Source of the DNA: Halorubrum sodomense
Lineage (GTDB): Archaea > Halobacteriota > Halobacteria > Halobacteriales > Haloferacaceae
Length of the DNA: 64,000 bases
Assembly: GCF_900111935.1 (NCBI RefSeq)
Contig: NZ_FOYN01000001.1
Location: 310,001-374,000, forward strand
Direction of reading: 5' to 3'
Positions within the stretch are counted from its first letter, which is position 1. Each line of letters opens with the position of its first letter. The notes below the pieces were generated by a model. The model had not been told where the DNA came from and did no database searches. It saw nothing but the letters and a program-made list of their open reading frames with translations. A program made the position numbers and the translations under genes. Of this stretch, positions 1 to 9,420 are shown one piece after another.

Positions 1-181
1 GCGGCGGACGGCTTCGAACGAGCGATCTGACCGTCGATCGGGACTGGTTTCGCCTCTGGTCGCTTCCGGATTTATCCGTTCTCACCCCACTCAATCGACG
101 ATACTCGTGTCTCAGCGTGCTTTCTCACGGCTGATATTTTGAGGGGTGAATTGAAGTGGGTTCTGCGGGTGGTACACGGTA

Positions 182-2197
182 ATGGGCCTCGAACTACCGG
201 TGTGGGGAGCCTCAACCGCCGTCTGGGCAGTCGCCACGCTGGGGCTCGTCGGTGCGAGCGTCCTCGACAGGTTCCTCGACGACGACGGATCCGACGACGA
301 CGGTTCCGGAGGTATGGACGGCGACGACGATCCCTTCGGCGGCGACATGGGCGGCGGCGACATGGGCGGCGGCGACATGGGCGGCGGCGACATGGGCGGC
401 GGAGGGATGGGCGGCGGCATGGGCGGTGGCGGCGGTGGCGGCGGCGACGGCTTCGACGACTTCGACGGCATGGACGAGTGGGACGACGAGTTCGACGACG
501 GCGGGGGCGGTGGTGGCGGGGGTGCCGCCACCGACGAGCTCGAGAACCGGCTCGACGAGCTCGAGAACGAGGTCGCGTCGCTGTCCTCGACCGTCTCGAC
601 GGTTCGCTCGGAGAACGAGGAGATCTCGAACGCTGTCGACGACATCGAGGAGGACGTCCGCAACCTGCTCGACATCTACGAGATGGTCACCCGCGGGATC
701 AACCCGTTCGTCGACGACGGCGGCGGCTTCGACAACGTCGCCGGCGGCGGCGAGGGCTCGTTCGGCATCTTCGACGACGAAGACGGCGGCGAGGAGGAGG
801 ACCTCGACGAGGACGTCGCGAACGCGGACGCGGACGGGTTCTTCGACGACGACCTCCTCGACGAGGAAGCGGACGACGACGAGTTCGACGACCTCGACGA
901 CGGCGACGATACCGGTGAAGACGGGTTCGACGACCTCGACGGCGACGACGAATTCGACGACCTCGACGAGGAGTTCGAGGAACCGGACGACGACAGCACG
1001 GACGACGCCGCGTCCGAGACCGAAACGGCGGCCGACGGAGACGACATGAACGACGATGGAAAGAGTTTCAGCGAACTGAAAGAAGAGTACGACTCCGGGG
1101 AGGCCGACTGGGCCGAGGAGGGCGACGACGGGGACGACGACCCGTTCGAGGACGGGAACGACTCGTTCGACGACCCCGGCGACGAAACCGACTCGTTCGA
1201 GGACGGGGACGACTCGTTCGACGACCCCGGCGACGGGTTCGACGGCGACGGCCTCGGTGGCGGTGCCGAGGGCGACGGCTTCGACGAGTTCGATGAACCG
1301 GCGGATCCCGAGCCTGCGGGCGGCGCGTCCGACCCCGAGCCGGCGGCTGGCCGTGCCGACCCCGACCCCGAACCGGACCGCCGGCCCGGCGGCGACCCCG
1401 CCGAGGCCTCCGGCGGCTTCGAGTACGTCGGCGAGGACGACCTCTCGGGGAGCGGCGGTCGCGGCAAGCCGTACCTCACCGAACTCCCCGGCGACTACGT
1501 CGGCGACCTCCTCGTGATGGAGTGGCTGGAGTTCCTCGTCTCCGAGAGCGACGTCACCGACGCGGTGCGCGCCATCAACTACTACGAGCGGATCGAGTGG
1601 ATCGGCCCCGACGCCGCGGCGCGGCTCCGGGACTTCCTCTCCGGGTTCGGCACGATCGACCGCAACCTCGTCGACCGGCCGGGGACCGACCGGCTCGCCC
1701 GCGAACACCACACCCGCAGCCTCCGGTACGTGACCCAGCTCAACGGCACCAGCAGCCACACGGTCCTCTTGGACCGCTGGGACGACCTCGCCGGCGGGTC
1801 GCTCGTCGGCGGCGGGCCCGTCGGCGGTCGCCGCGGCGACCGGCGCGGCGGGCGAACCGACTCCGGCCGCAACGGACGCGGCGGCCGGAACGGTCGAAAC
1901 GGCCGCGCTCCGCGGGACGACCGCTCGGCGGCCGAGCGAAACGGCCGCGACGCGTCCGGCCGCCGAGACGCGCCCGACGAGGGCGAGCGACGCGAGAACG
2001 GTGCGGGCCGCGAGGCGGACGCGGACAGTCGCGACGGGCACCGCGACGACCGACGCGACGGGCACCGCGACGACCGGCGTGACGGGCACCGCGACGACCG
2101 GCGTGACCGGAACGGTTCGACCCGACCGATGAACGATCCGAATCCCCGTTCCGACCGCGCCGATCCGGCCGACGGAGGGTGGGGAGATGGGCGTTAG
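182..2197 (+). CDS. arlCE: Archaellum stator/switch-associated protein ArlCE (FlaC + FlaD/E fusion)
   Basis: This is a component of the archaellum motor complex at the cytoplasmic membrane. ArlC/D/E proteins sit around the ArlH/I/J motor and connect it to chemotaxis input. A hydrophobic stretch lies near residues 5-28. Next comes a Gly/Met/Asp-rich segment with a tandem 12-bp repeat (about residues 50-90). A heptad coiled coil (about 116-180, ELENRLDELENEVASL) matches the FlaC family. A very acidic, probably disordered linker covers about 185-420. The FlaD/E domain is at about 431-525 (GDYVGDLLVMEWLEFLV). The tail from about 540 is rich in Arg, Gly and Asp and includes three 24-bp repeats. 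The next five genes are arlF to arlJ, which fixes the assignment. The ATG at 182 follows a TATA-like box near 131-140. The linkers and tail make it much longer than its recognised domains require. Confidence 0.9.
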   Translation: MGLELPVWGASTAVWAVATLGLVGASVLDRFLDDDGSDDDGSGGMDGDDDPFGGDMGGGDMGGGDMGGGDMGGGGMGGGMGGGGGGGGDGFDDFDGMDEWDDEFDDGGGGGGGGAATDELENRLDELENEVASLSSTVSTVRSENEEISNAVDDIEEDVRNLLDIYEMVTRGINPFVDDGGGFDNVAGGGEGSFGIFDDEDGGEEEDLDEDVANADADGFFDDDLLDEEADDDEFDDLDDGDDTGEDGFDDLDGDDEFDDLDEEFEEPDDDSTDDAASETETAADGDDMNDDGKSFSELKEEYDSGEADWAEEGDDGDDDPFEDGNDSFDDPGDETDSFEDGDDSFDDPGDGFDGDGLGGGAEGDGFDEFDEPADPEPAGGASDPEPAAGRADPDPEPDRRPGGDPAEASGGFEYVGEDDLSGSGGRGKPYLTELPGDYVGDLLVMEWLEFLVSESDVTDAVRAINYYERIEWIGPDAAARLRDFLSGFGTIDRNLVDRPGTDRLAREHHTRSLRYVTQLNGTSSHTVLLDRWDDLAGGSLVGGGPVGGRRGDRRGGRTDSGRNGRGGRNGRNGRAPRDDRSAAERNGRDASGRRDAPDEGERRENGAGREADADSRDGHRDDRRDGHRDDRRDGHRDDRRDRNGSTRPMNDPNPRSDRADPADGGWGDGR

Positions 2198-2660
2198 CGT
2201 CTCCGCGTCCACGGCCATCATCGTCGCGGGGCTGTTCTTCGCGTTCACGACGTTCTACCCCGTGGCGGCCAACGGGTTCGACCGCGTCTCCGACGCCCAA
2301 CACGGCGTCAACGAGCGCGCGCTCGAGCGGCAGAACACCGACTTCGCGGTGACGAACGCGACCTTCGACGCCGGCACCGACACCCTCACCGTCAACGCCA
2401 CCAACGAGGGGTCGATCGGACTCGTCGCCGGCGACGCGACGCTGGTCGTCGGCAACGAGTACGTGGACGTGGGCGGGCCGAACGCCTCCACGACCGTCGA
2501 CGGCAACGCCGACACCGACCTCTGGCTCGGCGGCGAGAGGCTCACGGTGCGAGTCGCACAGGGGAACACGACGACGGCGATCGGGAACGGCACGCGCGTC
2601 GTCCTCGTCGTCGAGTCCGGCGTCCGCGACGCCGCGACCGTGACGGAGGTGGGCGCGTAG
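2187..2660 (+). CDS. arlF: Archaellum protein ArlF (FlaF)
   Basis: ArlF is a small single-pass protein whose C-terminal domain lies outside the membrane. In studied archaea it binds the S-layer and, with ArlG, acts as the stator of the archaellum motor. The 157-residue product starts with a hydrophobic helix (STAIIVAGLFFAFTTFYPVA) resembling an archaellin N-terminus, followed by a beta-rich Asn/Thr-containing domain. It overlaps arlCE by 11 bp and has a strong GGAGGG-type ribosome binding site inside the arlCE end, so translation is probably coupled. Position between arlCE and arlG supports the call as much as the sequence does. Confidence 0.88.
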   Translation: MGVSVSASTAIIVAGLFFAFTTFYPVAANGFDRVSDAQHGVNERALERQNTDFAVTNATFDAGTDTLTVNATNEGSIGLVAGDATLVVGNEYVDVGGPNASTTVDGNADTDLWLGGERLTVRVAQGNTTTAIGNGTRVVLVVESGVRDAATVTEVGA

Positions 2661-3158
2661 ATGGCCAGCGTCCCCGTCTCTCACCTCATCCTGTTCATCG
2701 CGAGCCTGGTGATCGCCGCGGGCGTCGTCGGCACGATCACGACCGGCGTCGACCGGGTGAGCGCGGCGGTCGAGGACGCCGGCCTCGACGCGACCGAACA
2801 GCTCCGGACCGACGTGACGATCATCTCGGACCCCAGCGCGGGGGTGTACAACGCGAGCGGCGACCAGAACGTCACGCTGTTGATAAAGAACACCGGCACG
2901 TATCGGTTGGCGCCCGACGGCTCCGACCTCGACGTCGTCTTCGACGGCGCGTACGTCCGACCGGACGCGCTCTCCGGGACGCTGGTCTCCGCCGACGGCG
3001 CGAACGCGTGGAGCCGCGGCGACGTGCTCCGACTCACGATCGACGTGAGCGCGATCGAGGGTCGGGACGGCGGACTCGTCGACGGCGACCACCGCGTGTT
3101 CCTCTCCGTGAACGGCGACGAGGAGCTGTTCCAGTTCCGCGTGGAGGGAGGTAACTGA
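2661..3158 (+). CDS. arlG: Archaellum protein ArlG (FlaG)
   Basis: ArlG is the partner of ArlF. It forms a filament-like stator element capped by ArlF between membrane and S-layer. The 165-residue protein has an N-terminal transmembrane helix (SHLILFIASLVIAAGVVGTI) and an extracellular beta-sandwich-like domain with acidic surface residues. The ATG follows the arlF stop codon directly. A GGAGGTG ribosome binding site lies about 10 bp upstream, within the end of arlF. Confidence 0.88.
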   Translation: MASVPVSHLILFIASLVIAAGVVGTITTGVDRVSAAVEDAGLDATEQLRTDVTIISDPSAGVYNASGDQNVTLLIKNTGTYRLAPDGSDLDVVFDGAYVRPDALSGTLVSADGANAWSRGDVLRLTIDVSAIEGRDGGLVDGDHRVFLSVNGDEELFQFRVEGGN

Positions 3159-3159
3159 G

Positions 3160-3909
3160 ATGCCACACGACAATCTCCTCTCTTTAGGCCTCGGCGAGCG
3201 CGACCGGCTCAACAAGGAACTGGGCGGCGGCATCCCGCGCGGGAGCATCGTCCTCATGGAGGGCGACTACGGGGCCGGGAAAAGCGCCATCTCCCAGCGG
3301 TTCGCCTACGGACTCGTCCAGGAGGGCGCGTCGGTGACGATGATGTCGACGGAGCTCACCGTCCGCGGGTTCATCGACCAGATGCACTCGCTGGAGTACG
3401 ACATGGTAAAGCCGCTCTTACAGGAGGAGCTCCTCTTTCTCCACGCCGACTTCGACTCCGGCGGGGCGTTCTCCGACGGCGACGGCGAGCGCAAGGAGCT
3501 GCTCAAGCGGCTGATGGAAGCCGAGGCGATGTGGAACTCCGACGTCGTCTTCCTCGACACGTTCGACGCCATCTTCCGGAACGACCCCACGTTCGAGGCC
3601 TTGGTGCGGAAGAACGAGGAGCGACAGGCCGCCCTGGAGATCATCTCCTTCTTCCGCGAGATCATCTCGCAGGGGAAGGTGGTGGTGCTCACCGTCGACC
3701 CCTCGGCGGTCGACGACGACGCGATCGGCCCGTTTCGGTCCATCGCGGACGTGTTCCTCCAGCTGGAGATGATCGAGGTCGGCAACGACATCCGCCGGCA
3801 GATCAACGTCAAGCGGTTCGCGGGCATGGGCGAACAGGTCGGCGACACGATCGGGTTCTCGGTTCGCTCGGGAACCGGCATCGTCATCGAGAGCCGCAGC
3901 GTCGCCTAA
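3160..3909 (+). CDS. arlH: Archaellum regulatory ATPase ArlH (FlaH, KaiC-like)
   Basis: ArlH is a RecA/KaiC-family protein that binds ATP without vigorous hydrolysis and docks on ArlI to form the motor. The Walker A motif GDYGAGKS places the lysine at residue 41. The Walker B region is VVFLDTFDAI (about residues 128-137). Length (249 aa) is normal for the family. It begins two bases after the arlG stop and has a GGAGGT ribosome binding site in the arlG end, so it belongs to the same transcript. Confidence 0.93.
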   Translation: MPHDNLLSLGLGERDRLNKELGGGIPRGSIVLMEGDYGAGKSAISQRFAYGLVQEGASVTMMSTELTVRGFIDQMHSLEYDMVKPLLQEELLFLHADFDSGGAFSDGDGERKELLKRLMEAEAMWNSDVVFLDTFDAIFRNDPTFEALVRKNEERQAALEIISFFREIISQGKVVVLTVDPSAVDDDAIGPFRSIADVFLQLEMIEVGNDIRRQINVKRFAGMGEQVGDTIGFSVRSGTGIVIESRSVA

Positions 3910-3981
3910 CACCATGACCCGTAGACGCACAGCCGGTCCGCCTGCCCGGGCCGAGACGACCGCGACGACTCAGCGTGGGAC

Positions 3982-5655
3982 ATGACCGAACACGGCACCG
4001 CCAAACCGTCCGAGGAGCTCCGGAAGGCCGCCATGCGGCGACCTCACCTCCGGGAGCACCTCCGGGAGTTCAAACAGATCACGGGGGAGTTCCCGCAGTT
4101 CATCGAGGAGCCGAAAGACGAGTACGAGTCCGACCGCCCGAACGTCATCTACCCGGTCGGCGGCCCAATCTACAGCCACATCTACGGCGACCTCGGCCAG
4201 GACACGAAGTACTACGCCATCGAGCCGGAGGTCTCCGGCCCGCAGGCGGAGATCCTCAACGAGGTGAAGAACCGACTGCTCACGGCCAGCGGCCAGCACA
4301 CCGCCCCCGACAACGAGGCTGAGTACGACGACCTCATTGAGGAGCTGTTAGAGGAGGTGACCCACGTCGACGACACCGCCTCGGGCTGGCGCCGCGGGCT
4401 CTCGAAGATCCGCAACTTCGGGAAGCTGTCGATCACCGAGGAGACCTACGAGAACATCCGCTACCGGCTCAACCGCGACATCGTCGGGCTCGGCCCGCTC
4501 GAACCGGTGATGCGCGACCCGGCCAACGAGGACATCCACGTCATCGGCCCCAAGGAGTGTCACGTCGACCACGGCACCTACGGGATGTTGGAGACGACCG
4601 TCGACTTCGGCACGCCCCAGGAGTTCGACAGCTGGCTTCGCAACATGGGCGAGCGGATCGGCGACCCGCTCTCCGACTCCGACCCCATCGTCGACTCCAC
4701 GCTGCCGGACGGGTCGCGTATCAACATCATCTACTCCGACGACGTGTCGCTGAAGGGCTCCTCGCTCACGATCCGACAGGGGGACGAGGTGCCGCTGTCG
4801 ATCAACCAGATCACCAACTGGGGGACGCTCTCGCCGCAGTTGGCGGCGTACCTCTGGCTCTGTCTGGAGAACGAACAGACCGTGTTCGTCGTCGGGGAGA
4901 CGGCGTCCGGGAAGACGACGACGCTGAACGCCATCCTCTCGTACATCCCGGACGACTCGAAGATCTACACCGCGGAGGATACCGCCGAGGTCATCCCGCC
5001 GCACAGCACCTGGCAGCAGCTGTTGACTCGCGAGGGGGGCGGCGAGGGGTCCTCCGACGTCGACATGTTCGACCTGGTCGCCGCCGCGCTGCGGTCGCGC
5101 CCCGACTACATCATCGTGGGCGAGGTCCGCGGCGCCGAGGGGCGGATGGCGTTCCAGGCCGCTCAGACCGGCCACCCGGTCATGCTGACGTTCCACGCGT
5201 CCGACATCGTCTCGATGATCCAGCGGTTCACCTCCGAGCCGATCAACGTCCCGGAGACGTTCATGGACAACGCCGACGTGGCGCTGTTCCAGAACCGGGT
5301 GAAACAGGGCGATCAGGTCTTGCGCCGCGTGACGAGCGTTCAGGAGATCGAGGGGTACTCGAAGGAGATGGAGGGGGTCGTCACCCGCGAGGTGTTCAGC
5401 TGGGACCCCGTCGAAGACGAGATCGTCTTCCAGGGAATGAACAACTCCTACGTGCTCGAAGAGCAGATCGCGACGCTGTTGGGCTACGCCGACACCCGCG
5501 ACATCTACGACGACCTCGAGTTCCGCGCGGAGCTCATCGAGCGGATGATCCAAGAGGGCATCTTGGGCTATCACGAGGTGAACGACGCGATCAACGCCTT
5601 CCAGCGCGACGGCGTCGAGGGGCTCCCCTTCGACATGCACCGGAACACGAGGTAG
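3982..5655 (+). CDS. arlI: Archaellum assembly and rotation ATPase ArlI (FlaI)
   Basis: ArlI is the hexameric type II/IV secretion ATPase that powers archaellum assembly and rotation. The Walker A motif GETASGKTT is present with the lysine at residue 311. It is followed by an Asp box (YTAEDTAEV), a Walker B region (DYIIVGEVRG) and a His box (MLTFHASD). The N-terminal domain of about 250 residues is of the kind that contacts ArlJ. A 72-bp spacer separates it from arlH, the largest gap in this operon. Confidence 0.95.
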   Translation: MTEHGTAKPSEELRKAAMRRPHLREHLREFKQITGEFPQFIEEPKDEYESDRPNVIYPVGGPIYSHIYGDLGQDTKYYAIEPEVSGPQAEILNEVKNRLLTASGQHTAPDNEAEYDDLIEELLEEVTHVDDTASGWRRGLSKIRNFGKLSITEETYENIRYRLNRDIVGLGPLEPVMRDPANEDIHVIGPKECHVDHGTYGMLETTVDFGTPQEFDSWLRNMGERIGDPLSDSDPIVDSTLPDGSRINIIYSDDVSLKGSSLTIRQGDEVPLSINQITNWGTLSPQLAAYLWLCLENEQTVFVVGETASGKTTTLNAILSYIPDDSKIYTAEDTAEVIPPHSTWQQLLTREGGGEGSSDVDMFDLVAAALRSRPDYIIVGEVRGAEGRMAFQAAQTGHPVMLTFHASDIVSMIQRFTSEPINVPETFMDNADVALFQNRVKQGDQVLRRVTSVQEIEGYSKEMEGVVTREVFSWDPVEDEIVFQGMNNSYVLEEQIATLLGYADTRDIYDDLEFRAELIERMIQEGILGYHEVNDAINAFQRDGVEGLPFDMHRNTR

Positions 5656-5677
5656 CGACGATGGAGGTACGATACTG

Positions 5678-7414
5678 ATGGCCGTAAAGGAGATGGGCGA
5701 CGGGTTCGCGACGGCGCTCAAACTCACCTCCGAGGTGATGGAGTCGTACGACCAGCTCGACATCTCCAAGCGGAAGTACGTCGGGCTGGTGTTGCTGCCG
5801 GCCGTCCTCGTCTTCCTCGCGAGCGTCGTCGGGCTGATCGCGCTCCCTCTCCCGATCGCCGCTCGCGTCCCGATCCCGATGTTCGGCGGGCTCGTGCTGT
5901 TCGCGGCGGTCATCTACCCGAAGATCTACCTCTCCGGGCTGGAGACGAAGATCGACAACCAGCTACATCTCGTGATGACGCACATGACGGTGTTGTCGAC
6001 GACGAACATCGACCGGATGGAGGTGTTCCGGACCCTGGCGAAAGAGGAGGAGTACGGCGTCGCCGCCGAGGAGATCGGCCGCGTCGTCCACCTCGTCGAC
6101 ACGTGGAACCAGAGCCTCGACGACGCGTGTCGCCGCCGTGCACAGGAGGTTCCCTCCGACGCGATGGCCGACTTCTTCGACCGACTCGGCTACACGATGG
6201 GCGCGGGGCAGTCGTTAGAGGAGTTCCTCGTCTCCGAGCAGGACGTCATGCTGGCGCAGTACGAGACCCGATACGAGTCCGCGCTCTCGAACCTGGAGGT
6301 GATGAAGGACCTGTACATGTCGATGATCCTCTCGATGACGTTCGCGCTGGTGTTCGCCGTCGTCCTCCCGATCCTCACCGGCAACAACCCGACTGCGACG
6401 GTGGCGGCCGTCATCGTGCTGTTCGTGTTCGTTCAGCTCGGCTTCTACGCGATGATCCGCGCGACCTCGCCGTACGACCCGATCTGGTACCACCCGGACG
6501 AGCGGTCCCCCGGCGACCTGAAGCTGTGGGGGTCGCTGATCGCCGGCGGCGGGCTCTCGCTCCTGCTCATCGGGATCACGGCCGCCGGGATGTTCGGATA
6601 CGGTCCCGGCCTCCCCGGCCTCCTCTTCTTCCTCGACGACGTCCGGCTACCGCTGTACCTCGCGGTCCCCATCTCGCCGCTCATCATTACCGGGGTGATA
6701 CTCCGGAGCGAGGAGCAGGCGATCACGGCCCGCGACGGCGAGTTCCCCTCCTTCGTCCGCGCGCTGGGCGCGACCGAGAGCGCGAAGCAGTCGACGACCA
6801 CCGACGTGCTGACGACGCTGCGCGACAAGAACTTCGGCGAGCTCTCCGAGTCGATAGAGCGGCTCTACCGCCGACTCAACATGCGGATCAGCACTGAGGG
6901 CGCGTGGCGAGCGTTCTCGCGTGACACGCGCTCGTACCTCATCCAGAAGTTCTCCGAGATGTACCTCGTCGGCCGGCGGATGGGCGGGGACCCGAAGATG
7001 CTCGGCGAGCTGATCTCGAAGAACATGAACGCCGTCAACCAGCTGCGCGAGCAGCGGCGGCAGGCGGCGATGACGTTCATCGGCCTCCTGTACGGGATCA
7101 CCGCGGCCGCGACGTTCGCCTTCTTCATCGGGCTCGAGATCGTCGCCATCCTAGCGGACCTGACCGCCGATTTCGGGCTCGACCAGATGGACATCGGCCA
7201 GATCGTCTATCCCGGCGCCTACGACATCCCGCTCATCGAGTACCTCCTCCTGACGGTCGTGTTATTCAACGCGGCGCTCTCCTCGCAGATGATCCGCCGG
7301 ATCGACGGCGGCAACCCCGTGAACGGCTACATCCACTTCGTCCTCCTGACGTGGCTCGGCGCGGGCACCGCCATCGCCACGCGGACGCTCGTCAACGCGA
7401 TCCTGTCGATCTGA
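5678..7414 (+). CDS. arlJ: Archaellum membrane platform protein ArlJ (FlaJ)
   Basis: ArlJ is the polytopic membrane core of the archaellum motor, homologous to GspF/TadC, on which ArlI acts. The 578-residue protein has several clusters of hydrophobic helices (about residues 35-80, 205-250, 285-340, 465-500 and 530-575). They separate two cytoplasmic, charged domains typical of the T2SSF fold. It ends the operon. The following gene is on the other strand, 28 bp away. Confidence 0.93.
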   Translation: MAVKEMGDGFATALKLTSEVMESYDQLDISKRKYVGLVLLPAVLVFLASVVGLIALPLPIAARVPIPMFGGLVLFAAVIYPKIYLSGLETKIDNQLHLVMTHMTVLSTTNIDRMEVFRTLAKEEEYGVAAEEIGRVVHLVDTWNQSLDDACRRRAQEVPSDAMADFFDRLGYTMGAGQSLEEFLVSEQDVMLAQYETRYESALSNLEVMKDLYMSMILSMTFALVFAVVLPILTGNNPTATVAAVIVLFVFVQLGFYAMIRATSPYDPIWYHPDERSPGDLKLWGSLIAGGGLSLLLIGITAAGMFGYGPGLPGLLFFLDDVRLPLYLAVPISPLIITGVILRSEEQAITARDGEFPSFVRALGATESAKQSTTTDVLTTLRDKNFGELSESIERLYRRLNMRISTEGAWRAFSRDTRSYLIQKFSEMYLVGRRMGGDPKMLGELISKNMNAVNQLREQRRQAAMTFIGLLYGITAAATFAFFIGLEIVAILADLTADFGLDQMDIGQIVYPGAYDIPLIEYLLLTVVLFNAALSSQMIRRIDGGNPVNGYIHFVLLTWLGAGTAIATRTLVNAILSI

Positions 7415-7442
7415 CGGGGCGTCTCTCCTCTCCGGCCCCGCG

Positions 7443-8381
7443 TCACTCCTCGAACAGCGCCGGCTCGGCGACCGACTCGTCGGCCGCGTCGCGCCACGAG
7501 CGCGACGGCATCCACCCGAACAGCCGCTCCGCCTTCTCGATCGCGTAGGCGCCGCGGTCGTCGCCCCCGGCGAGTCGGCCCTCGTCGATCGCGCAGTCGT
7601 CCGGGATCTCGTCGTAGGACTCCCGCAGGAGGTCGAGCAGCGGCCGACCGAGCGCGTTGTCGGCCGCGACGCAGTTGACCGCCTCGTGGGCCCCCGGCTC
7701 GACGGACGGGTCGTCGCCGAGGAGGTCCGAGAGCGCGACCGCGACGAGGTCCGCGACGTCGCGCACGTCGACGTACGACCAGAAGTTACCGGCGCCGGCG
7801 TCGAGATCGGAGACGTACTCGTCCGCGCGACAGGCGTACGCGCCGGGGTACTGGATCCACGACGGGCGGATCGAGACGGCCGGCACGTCGCGGCGGCGCG
7901 CCACGGCGCCCGCGGCCGCCTCCGCGGTCACCTTCGAGAGCCCGTACGGGTCCTCGGGTCGGAGCGGATGGGCCTCGGTGATCGGTAACTCGTCCGGGAA
8001 CGGGGTCGGATCGGCGAAGAAGAAGCCGTAGGCGCCGTCGCTGGAGGCCTGGACGACCGGGGCGTCGGCCCGGCCGGCGGCGTCGAGGACGTGTTTCGCG
8101 GCGAGCGCGTTCGTCTCGAACACCCGTCCCTCGGGATGGGTGCCGGCGACGGGAATCGCCGCCCAGTGGACGACGGCATCGGGGTCGACGGCGGCGACGA
8201 CGTCGAGCGCCTGGTCGCGCTCGGCGAGGTCGGCCGCGCGGAACGAGACGTTCGGCGCGGGGTCGACGTCGAGTCCGGGGTGGTCGTAGTCGACGACGAC
8301 GACCTCGTGGTCGCCCGCGAGGCGGTCGACGACCCAGCGCCCGGAGGCGCCGCGGCCGCCGGTGACGAGGACTGTCTCCAT
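7443..8381 (-). CDS. NAD-dependent epimerase/dehydratase (extended SDR family)
   Basis: This is a short-chain dehydrogenase of the sugar epimerase type. The N-terminal nucleotide-binding motif is VTGGRGASGRWV (residues 5-16). Downstream are the expected acidic residue after strand 2 (VVVDYDHPG) and the active-site YGLSK motif. The substrate cannot be read from sequence, and no glycan cluster surrounds it. I chose the ATG at 8381 because it leads straight into the Rossmann motif and a T-rich TATA-like box (about 8403-8412) lies 27 bp upstream. Convergent with arlJ. Confidence 0.85.
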   Translation of the reverse strand: METVLVTGGRGASGRWVVDRLAGDHEVVVVDYDHPGLDVDPAPNVSFRAADLAERDQALDVVAAVDPDAVVHWAAIPVAGTHPEGRVFETNALAAKHVLDAAGRADAPVVQASSDGAYGFFFADPTPFPDELPITEAHPLRPEDPYGLSKVTAEAAAGAVARRRDVPAVSIRPSWIQYPGAYACRADEYVSDLDAGAGNFWSYVDVRDVADLVAVALSDLLGDDPSVEPGAHEAVNCVAADNALGRPLLDLLRESYDEIPDDCAIDEGRLAGGDDRGAYAIEKAERLFGWMPSRSWRDAADESVAEPALFEE

Positions 8382-8515
8382 GCGTCGGGGTCGCCGTCCC
8401 CGGGCAAAAACGCACCGTTGCGGCGGCGAGCGCACCGGCCGCGGTCCGGGGGATTCGGGCGCGCACCGTCCGGGGCTCCGGCAGGCTTTAACGCGCCGAG
8501 CGGTAACTCTCGGGT

Positions 8516-9388
8516 ATGGACTGGAAGACAGACTGGGGACTCCGCGGACGCATGGGGTTCACGATGTTCCTCCTCTTCGCCCTCTACGTCGTGTTCATCG
8601 GCGTCCTAATCCAAGTGTTCAACGTCGGGATCATCTTCACGCTCGCGATGTTCGGCGCGTTCTCGCTGGCGCAGTACTTCTTCAGCGACAAGCTGGCGCT
8701 GCGGAGCATGGGCGCCCGCGAGGTGAGCGCGGACGAGTACCCGGACCTCCACCGCCGGATCGAGCGCCTGAGCCAGCAGGCCGACCTCCCGAAGCCGACG
8801 GTCGCGGTCGCGGACACGCAGGTGCCGAACGCGTTCGCGACCGGCCGGAACAAGAAGAACGCGACGGTCGCGGTGACGACCGGGCTGCTCCGGGCGCTCG
8901 ACGAGGACGAGCTCGACGGCGTGCTCGCCCACGAGCTCGCGCACGTCAAGAACCGCGACGTGATGGTGATGACCATCGCCTCGTTCCTCTCGACGATCGC
9001 CTTCTTCATCGTCCGGTGGGGCTGGCTGTTCAGCGGCGACAACCGGCAGGGCGCGCCCGTCATCGTGGCGATCGTCGCGTCGCTTCTGGTGTGGGTGATC
9101 TCGTTCCTGCTCATCCGGGCGCTCTCGCGGTACCGCGAGTACTCCGCCGACCGCGGCGCGGCGCTGATCACGGGCAAGCCCGGCGCGCTCGCCTCGGCGC
9201 TGATGACGATCGACGGCCGGATGGACAAGGTGCCCGAGGAGGACCTCCGCGAGGAGGCGGAGATGAACGCGTTCTTCATCATCCCGATCAAGGCCGGCTT
9301 CGTCGGCAAGATCGCCTCGACGCACCCGTCGACGGAGAACCGGATCGAGAAGCTCCGCGAGCTGGAAAAGGAGATGGAGACGGCCTAA
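8516..9388 (+). CDS. htpX: HtpX family membrane zinc metalloprotease
   Basis: HtpX is a membrane-bound M48 protease for quality control of membrane proteins. The zinc motif HELAH has its catalytic Glu at residue 140 and its histidines at 139 and 143. A third ligand is expected in the EYSADRGAAL segment. Two hydrophobic helices lie near the N-terminus (about residues 15-60) and two more after the active site (about 155-205). The 290-residue length is normal. A TATA-like box (ggctttaacg, about 8483-8492) sits 28 bp before the ATG, consistent with a leaderless message. Confidence 0.92.
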   Translation: MDWKTDWGLRGRMGFTMFLLFALYVVFIGVLIQVFNVGIIFTLAMFGAFSLAQYFFSDKLALRSMGAREVSADEYPDLHRRIERLSQQADLPKPTVAVADTQVPNAFATGRNKKNATVAVTTGLLRALDEDELDGVLAHELAHVKNRDVMVMTIASFLSTIAFFIVRWGWLFSGDNRQGAPVIVAIVASLLVWVISFLLIRALSRYREYSADRGAALITGKPGALASALMTIDGRMDKVPEEDLREEAEMNAFFIIPIKAGFVGKIASTHPSTENRIEKLRELEKEMETA

Positions 9389-9420
9389 GACGGATTTGTC
9401 TCGGAGTTTCTAGTCGGTCA

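Noticed and set aside
1-30. Possible 3' end of an upstream gene (nine codons then TGA)
   Set aside because: Nine codons are too few to support a gene; the frame fits but nothing is recognisable.
212-2248. Very long minus-strand open frames opposite arlCE and many other genes
   Set aside because: High GC makes complementary frames stay open. Their composition (Arg/Val/Pro-rich) is unlike the acidic real proteins, and each lies opposite a clear gene.
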